From positions 124,001 through 188,000 of the forward strand of contig JAMPIV010017568.1 in assembly GCA_024509875.1 (NCBI GenBank): a DNA stretch of 64,000 nucleotides. The letters are read 5' to 3'. This stretch comes from Oreohelix idahoensis. Its lineage: Eukaryota; Mollusca; Gastropoda; Stylommatophora; Oreohelicidae. The position numbers and the translations under genes were made by a program. The notes below the pieces were generated by a model. The model had not been told where the DNA came from. It saw only the letters and a program-made list of their open reading frames with translations, and did not search any database. This document shows positions 1 through 18,550 of this stretch, piece after piece (the first letter of the stretch is position 1; each line of letters opens with the position of its first letter).

Positions 1-589
1 CAATGGAGATGTGTCTGGTTTAGTGACGAATCTTTCTTTTTGTTGCAGCGTCATGATAGACGGCGTAGGGTCTACCGTAGGCGAAATGAACGTTTTTGCC
101 CAAAATTGCGTTGATGAAGCTCCGCCGCACGGTGGTGGAGGTACAATGGTGTGGGGAATGATCAGTTACAACGGAAGGAGTCAATTGGTGCACATTGAAG
201 GATGCTTGAATGCGCAACGATACGTCAATGAAATTCTTCGACCCCATGTCCTTCCACTTTTGGCTGCCCTAAGGTCTGTGTTTCAACAGGACAACGCCAG
301 ACCCCATTGTGCACGGTTGACCACGCAGTTCCTGACTGCCAACAACATTCTCACCCTTCCCTGGCCATCCCTTTCTCCAGACATGAGTCCGATTGAGCAC
401 CCGTGGGATTAGCTGCATAGACGTGTTTTTCGCCTAGACGTTGCTCCAGCCAATCGTCGTGATCTGTTCCGGGCACTCCAGGAAGAGTGGGCAGCCATCC
501 CACAGGCCCACATCAGACGTCTGATCGCATCCATGCCCAGGAGATGCCAGTCGCTGATCGATGCAAGAGGAGGCCACACACAATACTAA
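1..589 (+). pseudogene. Tc1-like transposase, C-terminal catalytic part, broken
   Basis: Catalytic half of a Tc1/mariner (IS630 superfamily) DD34E transposase, which would cut and paste its own element into TA sites. Three acidic-residue contexts are recognisable in order: FSDES (about 22-36), QQDNARPH (about 286-309) and SPDMSPIEHPWD (about 376-408). Two lesions are visible. The frame shifts within the T-run near 92-97, because the FSDES segment reads in a different frame from the rest. A TAG at 410-412 stands directly after the last motif, but the same frame continues to TAA at 587-589 with a normal Tc1 C-terminus (conserved WAAIPQ, then RR.QSLIDARGG.T.Y). The N-terminal DNA-binding domain lies outside the window. 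No terminal inverted repeat could be paired, so the 3' boundary of the element is unknown. Confidence 0.88.
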
Positions 590-2350
590 CGGGAAAGCCC
601 GTAGCCAAAAATCTCTCGTGACCCAGATGCAAAACAACTGTCAATTGATTAGTTGAACCCTTAAGTATTCTTGTGTGCAATTTGAACAATTAACTCATTA
701 AATTAAAAAAGTTATTGAATGTCAAAATTATGGCTATGTGTGTGCCTTCAGTAGCTATGCGTTTCTTTTTCTGAACAGTATAGTAATTACTATGGTTGTA
801 ATACTATAACGAATAAGACAAAAATACGAAGCTCTGCGTACCTTGTTTGCTAGAAAACACAATTATAGAATTCACATATCGTTATAACCTCTACACCTCA
901 TGGCAGAAGGGGAACGACTAAGTAAGTAAGTATATCGTTATAAACGTGAAGGTACTTGCATACAGCAAGCTGTAGACTTAGTGGAGTTTCTGTTTACACT
1001 GTCAAGGCGACTTCAGATTCGTCGACCACTTCTTATGAACATACAAATACCTTGTACTATATTTATACTTTACAAGCTGCTGGCTTGAGCTCAGGTAACT
1101 TCCACACTTCACCGCTGACAGCTTCTGTATTGACTGTTTCGTCATTTTACGTGATTCCAACATTTGATCATACCAGTCGACTATGTCAGATGGCCATGTA
1201 TTCAACTAGTTTCCCCATTTGTACGTATTACAAACTATATTCTCATAGCTATGCCGTTTATACACACACAAAAAAAAATCAAAAAAAAATCTTCATTCAC
1301 GCTTATGACATTTATTCGACACCAGGGGCCCCCAGAATAGGAAAATTGCGAAATCAAGGGGGTCTATTGGAGGTCAATGAAACTTTGAGGTATACATTAA
1401 TCACCTCTGAAAATTAAGCGAAAACTTTCAAGGATGTTTTGAGGACCTGGAGAAAATGCATGACTGGATTGTTTAGCCGTTTAATGTAGCAATAGAAAAT
1501 GTTGTCATTGAATTTCACCTAGAAGACGCTCATTGATACGTAAGTGGATCTCGAAGCTAAATTATCGTTCAAACATCAAAGCCTCAGTGACTATTGGAGC
1601 AGTGTACATAATGCTACAAAATACCTCAAGCTTTGTGCAGTAGTTGAGCCGTTTCTACTTACATTCCCAAGCTCGTACATAGTTGAAGCAGATGCTGTTT
1701 TATCGAAGCTGAACGAACATGGAGGAACGTGGTAACATACGACTAAAACTCACTTATCGTCAACCAAATATCAATACCAAAGTGTAATGTTTATCAACTA
1801 TATCCTTCTATTAATGAATTTAACCACTTCAGTAAAAAGATAATGATGATTTATTATGTCTCTGTAATAACGTCCTTATTGATTTATTTTTGTTTGCCGG
1901 TGTAGATGAAGGATCAAGGATTCATCGGAGCGGTCAGAACTCAAATAAACATTGAGGTCCCCTGTTCATCAGCATGCTTCCCTTCTCTTACTGGGCGGTA
2001 ACTACACAAAGCAGATATGCACATACTCTAAACATATTAGCACTAATTTGGTACATGTAACTATCTTAACAACTTTAATTGTAAAAAAAAATGAAATAAA
2101 AAAAATGGATAACTTTGCCGTCTTGAGTTGCACAAACCGATAGCAACTAATCAGTTGTAATTGTCTTCTTCTCCACCGTTCTCTCACATGCACAATCTAT
2201 TTCTGTCATCTCTTCTCCACCGTTCTCTCACATGCACAATCTATTTCTGTCTTCAAATGAAAGGTGTGTCCCAGGCATCCCTAATTGTCTGACACTTCAC
2301 CTCAAGAGGAAATCCATGATGTCAGCCTGCTTCTCTTGTTGAGGATATAT
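590..2350. other. AT-rich non-coding stretch, no gene seen
   Basis: The first roughly 190 bases are probably the 3' end of the Tc1 element, but I cannot see its terminal repeat. The rest has short open frames without recognisable domains, two A-runs near 1,265-1,290, and a short direct duplication near 2,160-2,250 (two copies of a phrase beginning TCTTCTCCACCGTTCTCTCA). Confidence 0.5.
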
Positions 2351-2664
2351 TCCACTGTTGGCATGTCTTCTTCACATTGACACACTTATCAGTCTCCACT
2401 GTTGGCATGTCATCTTCACATTGACACACTTATATGTCTCCACTGTTGGCACGTCATCTTCACATTGACACACTTATCTGTCTCCACAGTTGGCATGTGC
2501 TCTTCACATAGACACACTTATCTGTCTCCACTGTTGGCATGTCTTCTTCACATTGACACACTTATCTGTCTCCACTGTTGGCATGTCATCTTCACATTGA
2601 CACACTTATCTGTCTCCACTGTTGGCATGTCATCTTCACATTTACACATTTATCTGTCTATCCA
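2351..2664. repeat. 44-bp minisatellite, about 7 copies
   Basis: The unit starting GTTGGCATGTC recurs at 2,357, 2,401, 2,445, 2,489, 2,533, 2,577 and 2,621, an exact 44-bp period. Single-base differences occur between copies (ATC/TTC after GTC, ATGT/CTGT near the end). Because 44 is not a multiple of 3, the reading frame rotates from copy to copy. The open frame that runs through it is therefore not evidence of a gene. Confidence 0.95.
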
Positions 2665-3811
2665 ATTTGTTTGATTTGGTTTTGGTATTAACGACCATCT
2701 TCATTGCACACGGACAACTCCATAAGTTCTCCGATCTCCTCCCTTAGATCACATAAGGATGATCTCAGCACAGTGCACGAACTTCGTAGACCGGAGAGTA
2801 TCCTATATGCTTATACAGGAATCACACATTCTATAAATATTTTTGTGGTTTCTTAATTTTGTAAATTTTCCCAGGGCAGCGGTCGTATGGCCTACTCTTT
2901 ATGATTTCCAATTGTCGAGGGATTTTTAAGGGGCGCAACTTGCACACAGGACCTTCTACTTTTTCGCCATTATCCGAGAAGTTAGGCATCCGATCTCACT
3001 ACCCAGGAGTTCAGAAGGGAGTATGGCATCATTAAGAACCACTGGTTATGAAATTTAAGTGAGCCACTCTGATCCCCTGATCCGATTTGTAATGTATTGA
3101 ACAGTTGATAATTGAAATAGTTTTCAACAAACACATGGCAAGCTTTACTGACCTGTGCCATCTAATAACAGTTTTAAGCTAATATTAGGAGTGTTTTTAC
3201 TTTGACGTCAGTTTCAAACACGCACTAACGTTTTACGTCTGTGGTAGGTGAATACGAAAAATTAACAACGTTTTTGTGTAACAGACAGAACAACTAATCT
3301 TAACGATGTAGTTGGTGCTAATTGGAAAATAAACTTTAGATCTTTTTTGAAGCCTCTATTTGGAAAGTGATTTTAACTTAGTTTTCTTGTGTCTCTATTT
3401 CTCAGTGTTTGTATCTTGCTGTCTCTCTTTATGCGCCTCCTTGTCTTCTGTCTTAATGTGTTTCTTATCCAAATCCAATGTATTTTCCTCACCTCCATCC
3501 TGCTCGTGTTTGGCTGGTTATTTATATTACTTCGCCATTAGTGATGCAATTTTCATCCTTCGATAGAAGCAGCTATTTGTAAAATGCTGCCTCTTTTTGA
3601 TTGTCGTGTTTGTTGTTCTTCATGCATCACAGCCATACATTAGAACTGACTTGACATTTTGTTGGAAGATTGTTATTTTTCTTCGACTTGATTTCTTTTG
3701 GTTTTTATTTATTTTCCAGTAAAAGATCATCTTGCTTTTTTGTTTTATTGTTTAAATGTCATTGTCTGTATCCCCCCCCCCTCCCCCCCAACTCTGTCAA
3801 GATTGCTGCCA

Positions 3812-3813
<2 letters not shown>
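2665..3813. other. Non-coding stretch with a C-run
   Basis: No recognisable gene. It holds a short segment (about 3,120-3,165) similar to one at about 37,180-37,225 (shared TTCAACAAACACATG and TGTGCCATC), and a C-rich run at about 3,772-3,789 just before the CA microsatellite. Confidence 0.5.
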
Positions 3814-8870
<5,057 letters not shown>

Positions 8871-9050
8871 TTTCAATCAGTGTAAATGTAAACGAAAACA
8901 TATTCACTTTAAAATTAAAGAAAGTTTTAAACTTTTCAATCAGTGTAAATATAAATGAAAACGTGTTCAATTTATATTGTGAACACTTTTCAAACAGTGG
9001 AAATGTAAATGTAGACATATTCCATCTGTATTATTATACCTTTTAATATT
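8871..9050. repeat. Degenerate tandem repeat, about 3 copies of about 55-65 bp
   Basis: The phrase TTTTCAATCAGTGTAAAT recurs near 8,870 and 8,934, with a diverged version (TTTTCAAACAGTGGAAAT) near 8,987. Each is followed by AAA/TGAAAAC and an ATATTCA-like phrase. Open frames on both strands here reflect repeat periodicity rather than coding. Confidence 0.6.
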
Positions 9051-9061
9051 AAATGTAAAAT

Positions 9062-10261
<1,200 letters not shown>

Positions 10262-12082
10262 TTTAAATAAAAACATTTCCATTATCAGTGAGGCAATCAT
10301 TCAAGCAACAAAGAAGTCAATCACACGAGGTAAACGACGAGACTACAAACCCTACTGGATTGACAACCTGGAAATACTCCAAAATGACTTAAATAAAGCA
10401 CGGGAAAATACGCAGCAAAATCCAACAGTAGAAAACATCCAGAGGCACAACAGTATAAAACATGCTTTCAATGAACAAAAGAAAGCTGAAATCCAAAGAA
10501 GCTGGCACCAGAAGACCAGCAGTCTCAGTCAACATGGATAAGGACTCAAGCAAGCTGTGGAATCTGACAAGAGTACTCAAGAAGAAACAACAACCAGTTG
10601 CTGTAAGACTGGCATCAAGGAAAATGAAAAATACCACACAGGAAAGATGGCAGCAAACATCCTGGCAGATTTCTAGAAGGAAAAAAGCACCACATCACTT
10701 CCACATGCGCGTATCCAAGAAGTACATAAGGAAATAAAAGAAAAACTGAAGCACCAAGACCCCGACACCTGCATGAAGTCATCCTTCACTATGAGAGAAC
10801 TAAGTGCTGCCATAACAAAACTAAAGAAAATGAATGCTCCAGGAAAAGATGGTATTACAAATGATATGACAAAAAACCTGGAACCTGTAGCCAGACACAA
10901 GCTCTTTCAAATCTTCAATCAATCATGGAGTGCTGGAAAATTTCCAGATCGATGGCGAGAAGCAATCATTGTTCCCATCAGATAGAAACAAAAGGAGAAA
11001 ACAAGCAAGTCCATCTACCGACCAGTTAGCCTTCTGAGCTGTCTGTGTAAGGTAATGGCAAGAATGGTGAACTCAAGACTAGTGAAACATCTGGAAATAA
11101 ACCGTCTTCTTGATAACACACAGTCAGCATTCAGGAAAAACCGCAGCACTGAGGACCAGCTAGTACAAGTATATCTAGCCCAGGAAGTAGAAAATGCCTT
11201 GCACGAGAAGAAAAATGTGTTGGCTGTCTTTGTGGACCTGACAAAAGTTTTTGATAAGGTATGAAAAGAAGGCCTTCTCCTTAAGATGCTCAACAACAAA
11301 ATTGAAGGGAGAATGTTCAACTGGATACGGGACTTCCTCCGATACCGCACAGCAAGAGTAAAACTTGACTTGAAACTGAGCAATCGCGTTACTCTTCAAC
11401 AAGGTGTACACAAGGAGGAGTTATCTACCCCACACTTTTCATCATTTATATAAATGATATTGCAGAAAAACTGTCCAGGCATATTTCTAGGGCTCTGCAT
11501 GCTGATGATTTTGCTGCCTGGTGTGCAGCAGAACATGTGCCTACTGCACAGTTCAGTATGCAGGCAGCACTAAATACCATAGGTTAATGGGCATCTGACA
11601 GGGGCGCACAGATCAACCTCTCCAAGACAGTAGCAACCTGCTTCTCTCTGTCAAATCTCAATGATACGGTCACATTACAACTAAATGGAAGTGAGCTTCC
11701 TAACGAGGAAATTCAAACATACATGGGAGTCAAGTTGGATAAGAGGATCACCTGGAAGACACACCTGAAAGCAGTAGAACAGAGAGCAACAAGGAAGCTC
11801 TCCATTATGAAGAAACTGGCTTGCACAAATTGGTGAGCAAACACTAGCATACTTAGAAAAATCTATACAGGCACAGTCAGGCCTGTAATTGAATATGGCA
11901 TGTCAGCTTTGGCCACGGCATCGAAAACACACACAGAGCGTCTAAGAAAAGTGCAGCCTAAGATTAATCACTGGAGGGATGAAGACTACTCCAATCCAGG
12001 CAATGTAGAAATAAACCAACATCCGCTCATTGATGACAGACGTGAGGAACATTTATTTATTCACAGCGAGAAGCTTCTGTGA
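10262..12082 (+). pseudogene. I/jockey-like LINE reverse transcriptase, decayed
   Basis: Remnant of a non-LTR reverse transcriptase, the enzyme that copies element RNA at a nicked target. Visible pieces in order are: a linker upstream of RT (about 10,262-10,530); an RT fragment with NAPGKDGI and FPDRWREAIIVPI (about 10,773-10,982); YRPVSLLS and QSAFRKNRSTEDQL (about 11,017-11,162); motif A FVDLTKVFDKV with Val replacing the usual Ala/Tyr (about 11,231-11,262); a motif C block read in another frame, HADDFAAW (about 11,498-11,520); and a C-terminal RT part to about 12,080. Several stops and frame changes show it is dead. No endonuclease is present upstream. The clade call rests on the RNase H and the zinc-finger tail found downstream. 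Confidence 0.85.
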
Positions 12083-12966
12083 ATTCCAATGCTTCCAAAC
12101 TCCATAGCTTGACAAAAAACAGGCTGAAGAGAACCAGCTTCTTAAACATCTCAAAATGTCAGCATCAATGTCATGAAGACCTCCTCCCAAAACAACCTAC
12201 CGAAATGGAAATGTTAATTGATTATGAGAAGCCAAACTATTGCCATGAAAATATATCTACCATCACAGATGTCCCTGAAATAAGAAAGAAAGGTCACCAG
12301 AGCCCTTCACAACTAAAAACTTTGGCTCAGGAGATAATTGAAGAAAAGTACAACCCTAAAGAGTGGACACACGTATACACAGATGGATCCGCAGAGAGGG
12401 CAGTAAAGAATGGTGGGGGAGGCATTTTTATAAGATTCGTAAATGGGAAGATCATCCGAAAGGTTTACCTAACTGGAAAGATCTCCTCCAATTTCACGGC
12501 AGAAACTATGGCCATCCTCATCATACACCTATCACATTGTAGCGGTGAGACAACTGGTGTCACGCCTGATATAAAATTGTACGACAACAGAAACGCGTTC
12601 AAAATGTCTGTCAAATTTTTTCTTAAGTTCATATCTACAAGCTCTGAAAATCCTCATGAGATCAAACAACAGCCACCAGCTAAGATAGTAATCTTCACTG
12701 ACTGTAGATCATTACTGGAATAAAAACAGAACACCAGAAATGAAAACATGACGCATGAGATGAGATCTGAGCTTAACGTAATCGAAAGGTCATCAACCAT
12801 TGCCCTTCAGTGGATACCCTCCCTTTGTGGAATTATTGGAAATGAGAGAGCAGATGCTCTATCTAGAAGTGGCTGTAAACTGGAACAATTCAGCCACCCA
12901 CTGCCCTATTGTCGCGAGTTGCCGGCCAATAATTACAATCATGCGTGGTTTGATGGCGTCAATTAA
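12083..12966 (+). pseudogene. RNase H domain of the I-like LINE, with an inserted segment
   Basis: Continuation of the same LINE into its RNase H domain, which removes the RNA strand from RNA-DNA hybrid. Residue blocks of the D-E-D-D active site are visible: YTDGSA (about 12,376-12,393), FTAETMA (about 12,494-12,514), FTDCRSLL (about 12,691-12,717) and GNERADALSRSG (about 12,837-12,875). Between the second and third blocks sits about 110 bp of unrelated sequence (about 12,533-12,645) that is repeated at 14,759-14,868. It happens to keep the frame open but splits the domain. A TAA follows at 12,721. RNase H after RT is typical of the I superclade rather than of CR1, RTE or L1. Confidence 0.82.
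12533..12645 (+). repeat. Dispersed repeat of about 110 bp, copy 1 (inside RNase H)
   Basis: Closely matches 14,759-14,868. Both hold CAC(A)TTGTAGC-like, GGTGTCACGCCTG and ATAAAATTGTACGACAACAG phrases followed by AAAATGTCTGTCAAAT. It interrupts the RNase H domain of the LINE, which implies a mobile or recombined origin. The class is unknown. Confidence 0.8.
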
Positions 12967-13573
12967 ACAAAAATTCCTCATAAGAAAATTCTGCATGTTA
13001 TACAAGAGGAAAATATGGACGTGAAATCTCCGAATATTCTCGTCAGTGATTACAAATAACTTCTTACTTTTATCTCAAGTAATTTCTTCGTAATACGTCT
13101 ATCCGGATGCTATTACCTCATTTCTTCTTCCAGGTGCATGTCTGTAAAATGACCGCAGACGGGTAATATATCTCCCAGTCCTTGTGCAAACACTAACCCT
13201 CGTGTAACTATCTGAGCCGTGATTCTTCACGGCAGTAATTAGGGAATCCCAATCGCCATATCAGCGCTAAATAAACTGGCTAGGCGTACGTCGTGCTAAT
13301 CCGGCGCGGCCAAGGTTTGGTACACGAGAATTTTATTAACATGTCTGTCGGTCAGTATTGAATCGCCTGTCTGCTCTCTCAGCAGGGATGGTCAGGTAAA
13401 CAGACAAGACGAATTATTACTGAAAGGAGTGTAAGATGATTAGAAAATAGCTTATATCTGCTTGATAGCAGAGAAAGACAATGTGCTGACCACTGAAAAT
13501 TTCCCGTAATCAGTACTCACAACAAATGTAACTGACTACTGTCGGAGAGGACAAGAGATCACCCAAAAATTAT
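12967..13573. other. Unclassified sequence splitting the I-like LINE
   Basis: Residual RNase H tail coding may extend to about 13,020. After that the sequence is not recognisable as LINE until about 13,846. No gene is seen, and a second unrecognised insertion is possible. Confidence 0.4.
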
Positions 13574-13585
13574 GTGACAACTATA

Positions 13586-13832
13586 AAGTTAGTTGCTTAT
13601 CCTTTACAGGACGTGGCAATCAACCCCAGCTTTTATTGGCTGTTTTTGATTTTTCTTGGCAATTTTTTTTCATTCAGTAGTTTGCCATTGCTTTCTGAAC
13701 GGTACGGCGCTTATACCATTGTTTAAAATCCACACAAAGCGATCTGCTACCAAACCGCCTGCAGCGAGTTTCGAACCTGGTATATCTGGATTATGAAACT
13801 GCGTTCATATCCATTAGGCCACAGACGCCGAC
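13586..13832 (-). mobile_element. tRNA-derived SINE with 12-bp target duplication
   Basis: Flanked by GTGACAACTATA at 13,574-13,585 and 13,833-13,844, a perfect 12-bp target-site duplication. Read on the minus strand, the head contains a box A-like TGGCCTAATGGATA and, about 40 nt on, a box B-like GGTTCGAAAC. These are the internal RNA polymerase III promoter elements of a tRNA. The length is 247 bp. The tail ends in a short non-poly(A) sequence. It lies inside the decayed I-like LINE, so it is the younger insertion. Confidence 0.88.
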
Positions 13833-13845
13833 GTGACAACTATAG

Positions 13846-14176
13846 ATAAGCTAAAAATCATCATCCACAACAATCCACCAACTTAACAAACACCAACAGA
13901 CCATCATATTCCGCCTGAGAACTGGACACTGCAGACTACTAGGCTATCTCTATCGCCTCAGGATATCTCATACAAACAAATGTCCATGTGGAACTGGATT
14001 CCAGACCCCTGAACACATTCTCCAAAACTGCCAAACCCTTGATGACCTATGACGTCTGATCTGACCAGGGTGTGCTGAGCTCAAGCAGAAGCTATGGGGC
14101 TGCCGCGCTGACCTGGACAAGACTGGCGACAGGAATGCAGATTTAGTATGACTACAAACTGAACGCAGAAGAAGAA
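13846..14176 (+). pseudogene. C-terminal zinc-finger region of the I-like LINE
   Basis: After the SINE the LINE resumes with the conserved C-terminal block FRLRTGHCRLLGYL, then CPCGTGFQTPEHILQNC, a Cys/His knuckle typical of the C-terminus of RNase H-bearing I/jockey-type LINEs. One internal stop interrupts it near 14,050. The tail near 14,165-14,176 is GAAGAAGAA-like, which resembles the 3' ends of the other LINE fragments here and probably marks the 3' terminus. Confidence 0.8.
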
Positions 14177-14758
14177 CTACAGTTTTACATTTCCATGTGT
14201 TAATTGTTATCAGCAATCATCCTGTTTTAAATCTCTACTAAACTTATAGCCGTGTTGATTATTACTTAGTCAGTGACTCGCTTGTGCTGTCTGTGCCAAG
14301 TATTTACATATTGGCAAAATCCTTTTCCGGGAGGTTGTAGTCTCTTTCCTTAATCGAGATTTCAGTGAAATAAGTAAATGTCGTGGGGATACAGAACATG
14401 ATTTATTAGAAGAAAAAAAAAAACAAACATTCTGGCTGAGAGCATTCACCTTCTTTTCTTCTTGTCTTATTTCGAATAGGTCTCTTTATTTCTTGAGCCA
14501 ATTTCTGGAGACCTTATTGACAATTGGGGATTTTTTAGACCGCAAACGGCTCCGGGGACGACCCAGCCTCATGAGTTGGGTACCAGAGAAATTCTGCGAA
14601 GGTTAAGGCGGCCGGCGTGATACTGACCACATCACCCCTAGTGTACCGATGGTCAAGAAAATATGGGCCTAACACCATATTTCTAATATGCCTCAATGGA
14701 CGTGTAACGGGATCCCTTTTATTGACAAAATTCAATAGGCCATCAGCATCATTCCTAT

Positions 14759-14868
14759 CACACTGTAGCTCGGAGACAATTGGTGTCACGCCTGGTATAA
14801 AATTGTACGACAACAGAAACGCGTTGAAAATGTCTGTCAAATGTTTTCTTCAGTTCATATTTGTGATT
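14759..14868 (+). repeat. Dispersed repeat of about 110 bp, copy 2
   Basis: Partner of 12,533-12,645 in the same orientation. Differences are scattered single bases. No terminal repeats were identified, so the element type is undetermined. Confidence 0.8.
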
Positions 14869-16275
14869 TCAGCGAAGAATCAAAAGCTGACATCTGACGC
14901 TGATTTTATTTTGTTTTTTGGAGCAAAACTGTTGCTATCTGAATGTAGCCTTCCGCCATTCCAGTCAATTAGTCTACGGAACGGAGTGTACAACCTCCGA
15001 GAAGCTAGCTCAGAAAGAACAAGAGAACACTAATTTTCCACCAACTTTATTCCTCACAATAATCTGTAGATAACAACTTGGTCTCAATGCTTGTTCATAG
15101 TGCCTTGTTCATAGTGCTTTGTTCATAACTTCCAGCACAATGCATTCTCACTGAATTAAGTACAAAATAATAAAGATACAGCCCTGACCCACTGAAGTAA
15201 TCAATATGTTTTCAGTACTAGTCTATATAGATATCCAGGCATTGTCTGAGATTTTTTAAATATTTTATTTGAAGATTGCGATATAATAAAATTTTTACTT
15301 GTAATTCAAAATTCGTGTTACTTAATTTTCTTGAAAAATGCTGTTAATTTTTCAGTTATATTCCATTTTATTTACATTTAAAAATGCACAAGAAATCGAG
15401 TAAGATAGATTGTAAATTCTGTCCAGGCTAACTACTCTATCAAGACTTGCTATTACTTTGTATGATCGAATGAGCATTACATGTTAGGATCACTACAGTG
15501 ATCAATCACTAACTCCATGCTGTGCCCCTCTGCCCATCTCTTCTCCACAACGCTGTAGCTATTAACAGTGCACACACCTCTCACATTTCCCTTTGTCTCT
15601 CCAGAGAGGCGTCCTTAACTGCTCCCTCTGCACTCGACTAACTTTCTTGAGACAGTAAACACGACAATTGACAGCAACAACAGCAGTTATTGGCCTGTAA
15701 ACTTCACAATTTTCAACAACAAAAGGATCAAGAAATGAGGCAACAAAAAACTGACATCGTTCAATCCTTCTTGTTATGTTAACTACATGGGCGGGAAATA
15801 AAGATGTATAAACACAAAGTGTGCTGTCGTTAATATCTAACAACTGTCACCGTCTCAAGTGGTCATGAGGATATTGACGACAATGGGAAAGGGGGGGAGG
15901 GACATGTTTCTTGAAACTTTGACACACAACGTCTGTTTTACTTTAAGTTAGGAATATGAGAGAGACAAGAAAGTTTTCTCGTCTGTCAGACAGCGCGTTT
16001 TGAATCGTAAAACTGGTCGATTTCGATTTAGGATGCGACCTGCGGTGTCAGTGTACCACATGTCATGAAAAGATTTATGAGCCATCAAATGTTATGTATA
16101 CGTGTCATTAGGTTATGGTGCAGAGACTTGAGCAATAAACATGCAAGTAGAAGGAGGAAGTGGGGCTATTGTTGACACTCTTAGCTCAGTGCGATAGGTG
16201 ACTTGATTACAGAATACATATGAGTACTCTACCGTGAATGAATACATGTTATACACACATTTGAGCAAACACGCT

Positions 16276-16446
<171 letters not shown>

Positions 16447-17647
16447 CTCCTGGAGCTTTTTCAGCACTCCGCTCCAAAGGACTGATCAGAGAGCAGAGAT
16501 ACACTGCCGGTCACAGAAGTCCTTGCAGTTTTAAAACATTTTAATTTTGAATTGTCATCATTTCTGTTGTCGCTCCATATGGAGCATGGCAGCATCACTG
16601 TAGTTGTTCTCCTTACAGGAAACCGGCATCGAAACATTCACATACTCTTGAAGTAGTAGTTTCTGTAGCAATTTCTTTTACATGATGATGATGATGCCAG
16701 CTCCACGTTCCTCGTATTAGTCGTCTCTTACGACATGCCTGAGGGAACAGTAGTCGTGTTATGATTTGGACTCATTAAACAACACCGGAAGACTAGACCT
16801 GGCATATTGACAGTAGCCTCGGTAACATTAGAATAGAGAACAGTAGACAAAGAAATACAAACTAAGGGTAGGCAAGTCAAATAACAGTGCTAGATCAAAA
16901 TGCAAGAAAACAAAAGACATCAAACTAAAACATAATTCAAGAGATATACAAACTGAAATATAGAAACTGTCGAGTAAGATAATTGTTGCTCATCGACGAG
17001 GCTGTATGAAGAAAATATTGGTGACAAGTCGTATGCTGGGAACGGTTGGTTAACAAATGGGCAGACTATGTAAGAGATAATATTCAAGGACAATTGAGGC
17101 AACAGATCCTCACCAGACATTAATGAAGTCTCATAAAGTAGAGAAAGCAATACATCAAATAAGAAACATAACATCTGGAAGCATGAGGGTAATAATATAT
17201 AAAAAAGCTATATAAAAAAAAAGCAAACACGTTTTAGAGACGATTTTTGTTACCAAATACACTGATAAGCCAGAAAATATATTTTCCATTTATTTCTATT
17301 GCTAAGAATAAATGTGGATAACCAGTTATCATTAATCAGTAATTCGTCGTAACTTTGACAAAAAATATAAATTTGTGAACAAAATGACAAATTATTGATT
17401 AATGAAAACTGACCATCAACTGTATTCTATGCAATAGAATAAATGAAAAATGTATTTTCTGGCTTGTTAGTGCATTCAGAAACAACAGTAAATGCTGTGT
17501 GATAATCACAATTCCCCCTTGCTTGAACTTGTTTTATAATTTTCACGAATAACTGAATATTAATTTTTCGAAATTTGTTGTAACTTTTGTAAAATTCATA
17601 TTATTTCATTCATATTAATACTGGGGTAATAATATAAATAAAATATA

Positions 17648-18550
17648 TTTTATAAATTTAAAGTAAATATACTTGGTCAGTTCAAAGTAAATATACTTGA
17701 TACGTTTAAAGTAAATATACTTGATCAGTTTAAAGTAAATATACTTGGTCAGTTTAAAGTTAATATACTTGGTCAGTTCAAAGTAAATATACTCGATCAG
17801 TTTAAAGTAAATATACTTGATACGTTTAAAGTAAATATACTTGGTCAGTTTAAAGTAAATATACTTGATACGTTTAAAGTAAATATACTTGATCAGTTCA
17901 AAGTAAATATACTTGAACAGTTCAAAGTAAATATACTCGATCAGTTTAAAGTAAATATACTTGATACGTTTAAAGTAAATATACTTGGTCAGTTTAAAGT
18001 AAATATACTTGGTCAGTTTAAAGTAAATATACTTGATCAGTTTAAAGTAAATATACTTGATCAGTTTAAAGTAAATATACTTGATACGTTTAAAGTAAAT
18101 ATACTTGGTCAGTTTAAAGTAAATATACTTGGTCAGTTTAAAGTAAATATACTTGGTCAGTTTAAAGTAAATATACTTGATCAGTTTAAAGTAAATATAC
18201 TTGATACGTTTAAAGTAAATATACTTGGTCAGTTTAAAGTAAATATACTTGGTCAGTTTAAAGTAAATATACTTGGTCAGATTAAAGTAAATATACTTGA
18301 TCAGTTCAAAGTAAATATACTTGAACAGTTCAAAGTAAATATACTCGATCAGTTTAAAGTAAATATACTTGATACGTTTAAAGTAAATATACTTGGTCAG
18401 TTTAAAGTAAATATACTTGGTCAGTTTAAAGTAAATATACTTGGTCAGTTTAAAGTAAATATACTTGGTCAGTTTAAAGTAAATATACTTGGTCAGTTCA
18501 AAGTAAATATACTTGGTCAGTTTAAAGTAAATATACTTGATACGTTTAAA
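17648..18550. repeat. 24-bp minisatellite, about 37 copies, with higher-order pattern
   Basis: The unit is CAGTTTAAAGTAAATATACT followed by TGGT (24 bp). Main variants differ at the junction: TTGGTCAG, TTGATCAG, TTGATACG, TTGAACAG and CTCGATCAG. Because 24 is divisible by 3 the minus strand stays open for about 312 codons, translating as an eight-residue repeat (KYIYFKLT and variants). I read this as a consequence of the repeat period, not as a gene. Variant types recur in a fixed order; for example the series TTGATACG, TTGATCAG, TTGAACAG, CTCGATCAG on the plus strand's opposite reading appears twice, so blocks of several units were duplicated together. Confidence 0.97.

Noticed and set aside
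956..1417. A 153-codon frame
   Set aside because: No domain recognised; it runs through A-rich tracts. Considered a chance frame.
2402..2674. A 90-codon frame with HIDTLICLHCWH-type repeats
   Set aside because: It is produced by the 44-bp minisatellite, in which the frame rotates between copies. No start context or homology supports a gene.
14617..15033. A 138-codon frame and its antisense partner
   Set aside because: It spans the dispersed repeat at 14,759-14,868 and unrelated flanks. No coherent protein.
17648..18550. Possible CRISPR-like array
   Set aside because: Units are contiguous 24-bp repeats without unique spacers, in a eukaryotic transposon-rich context.
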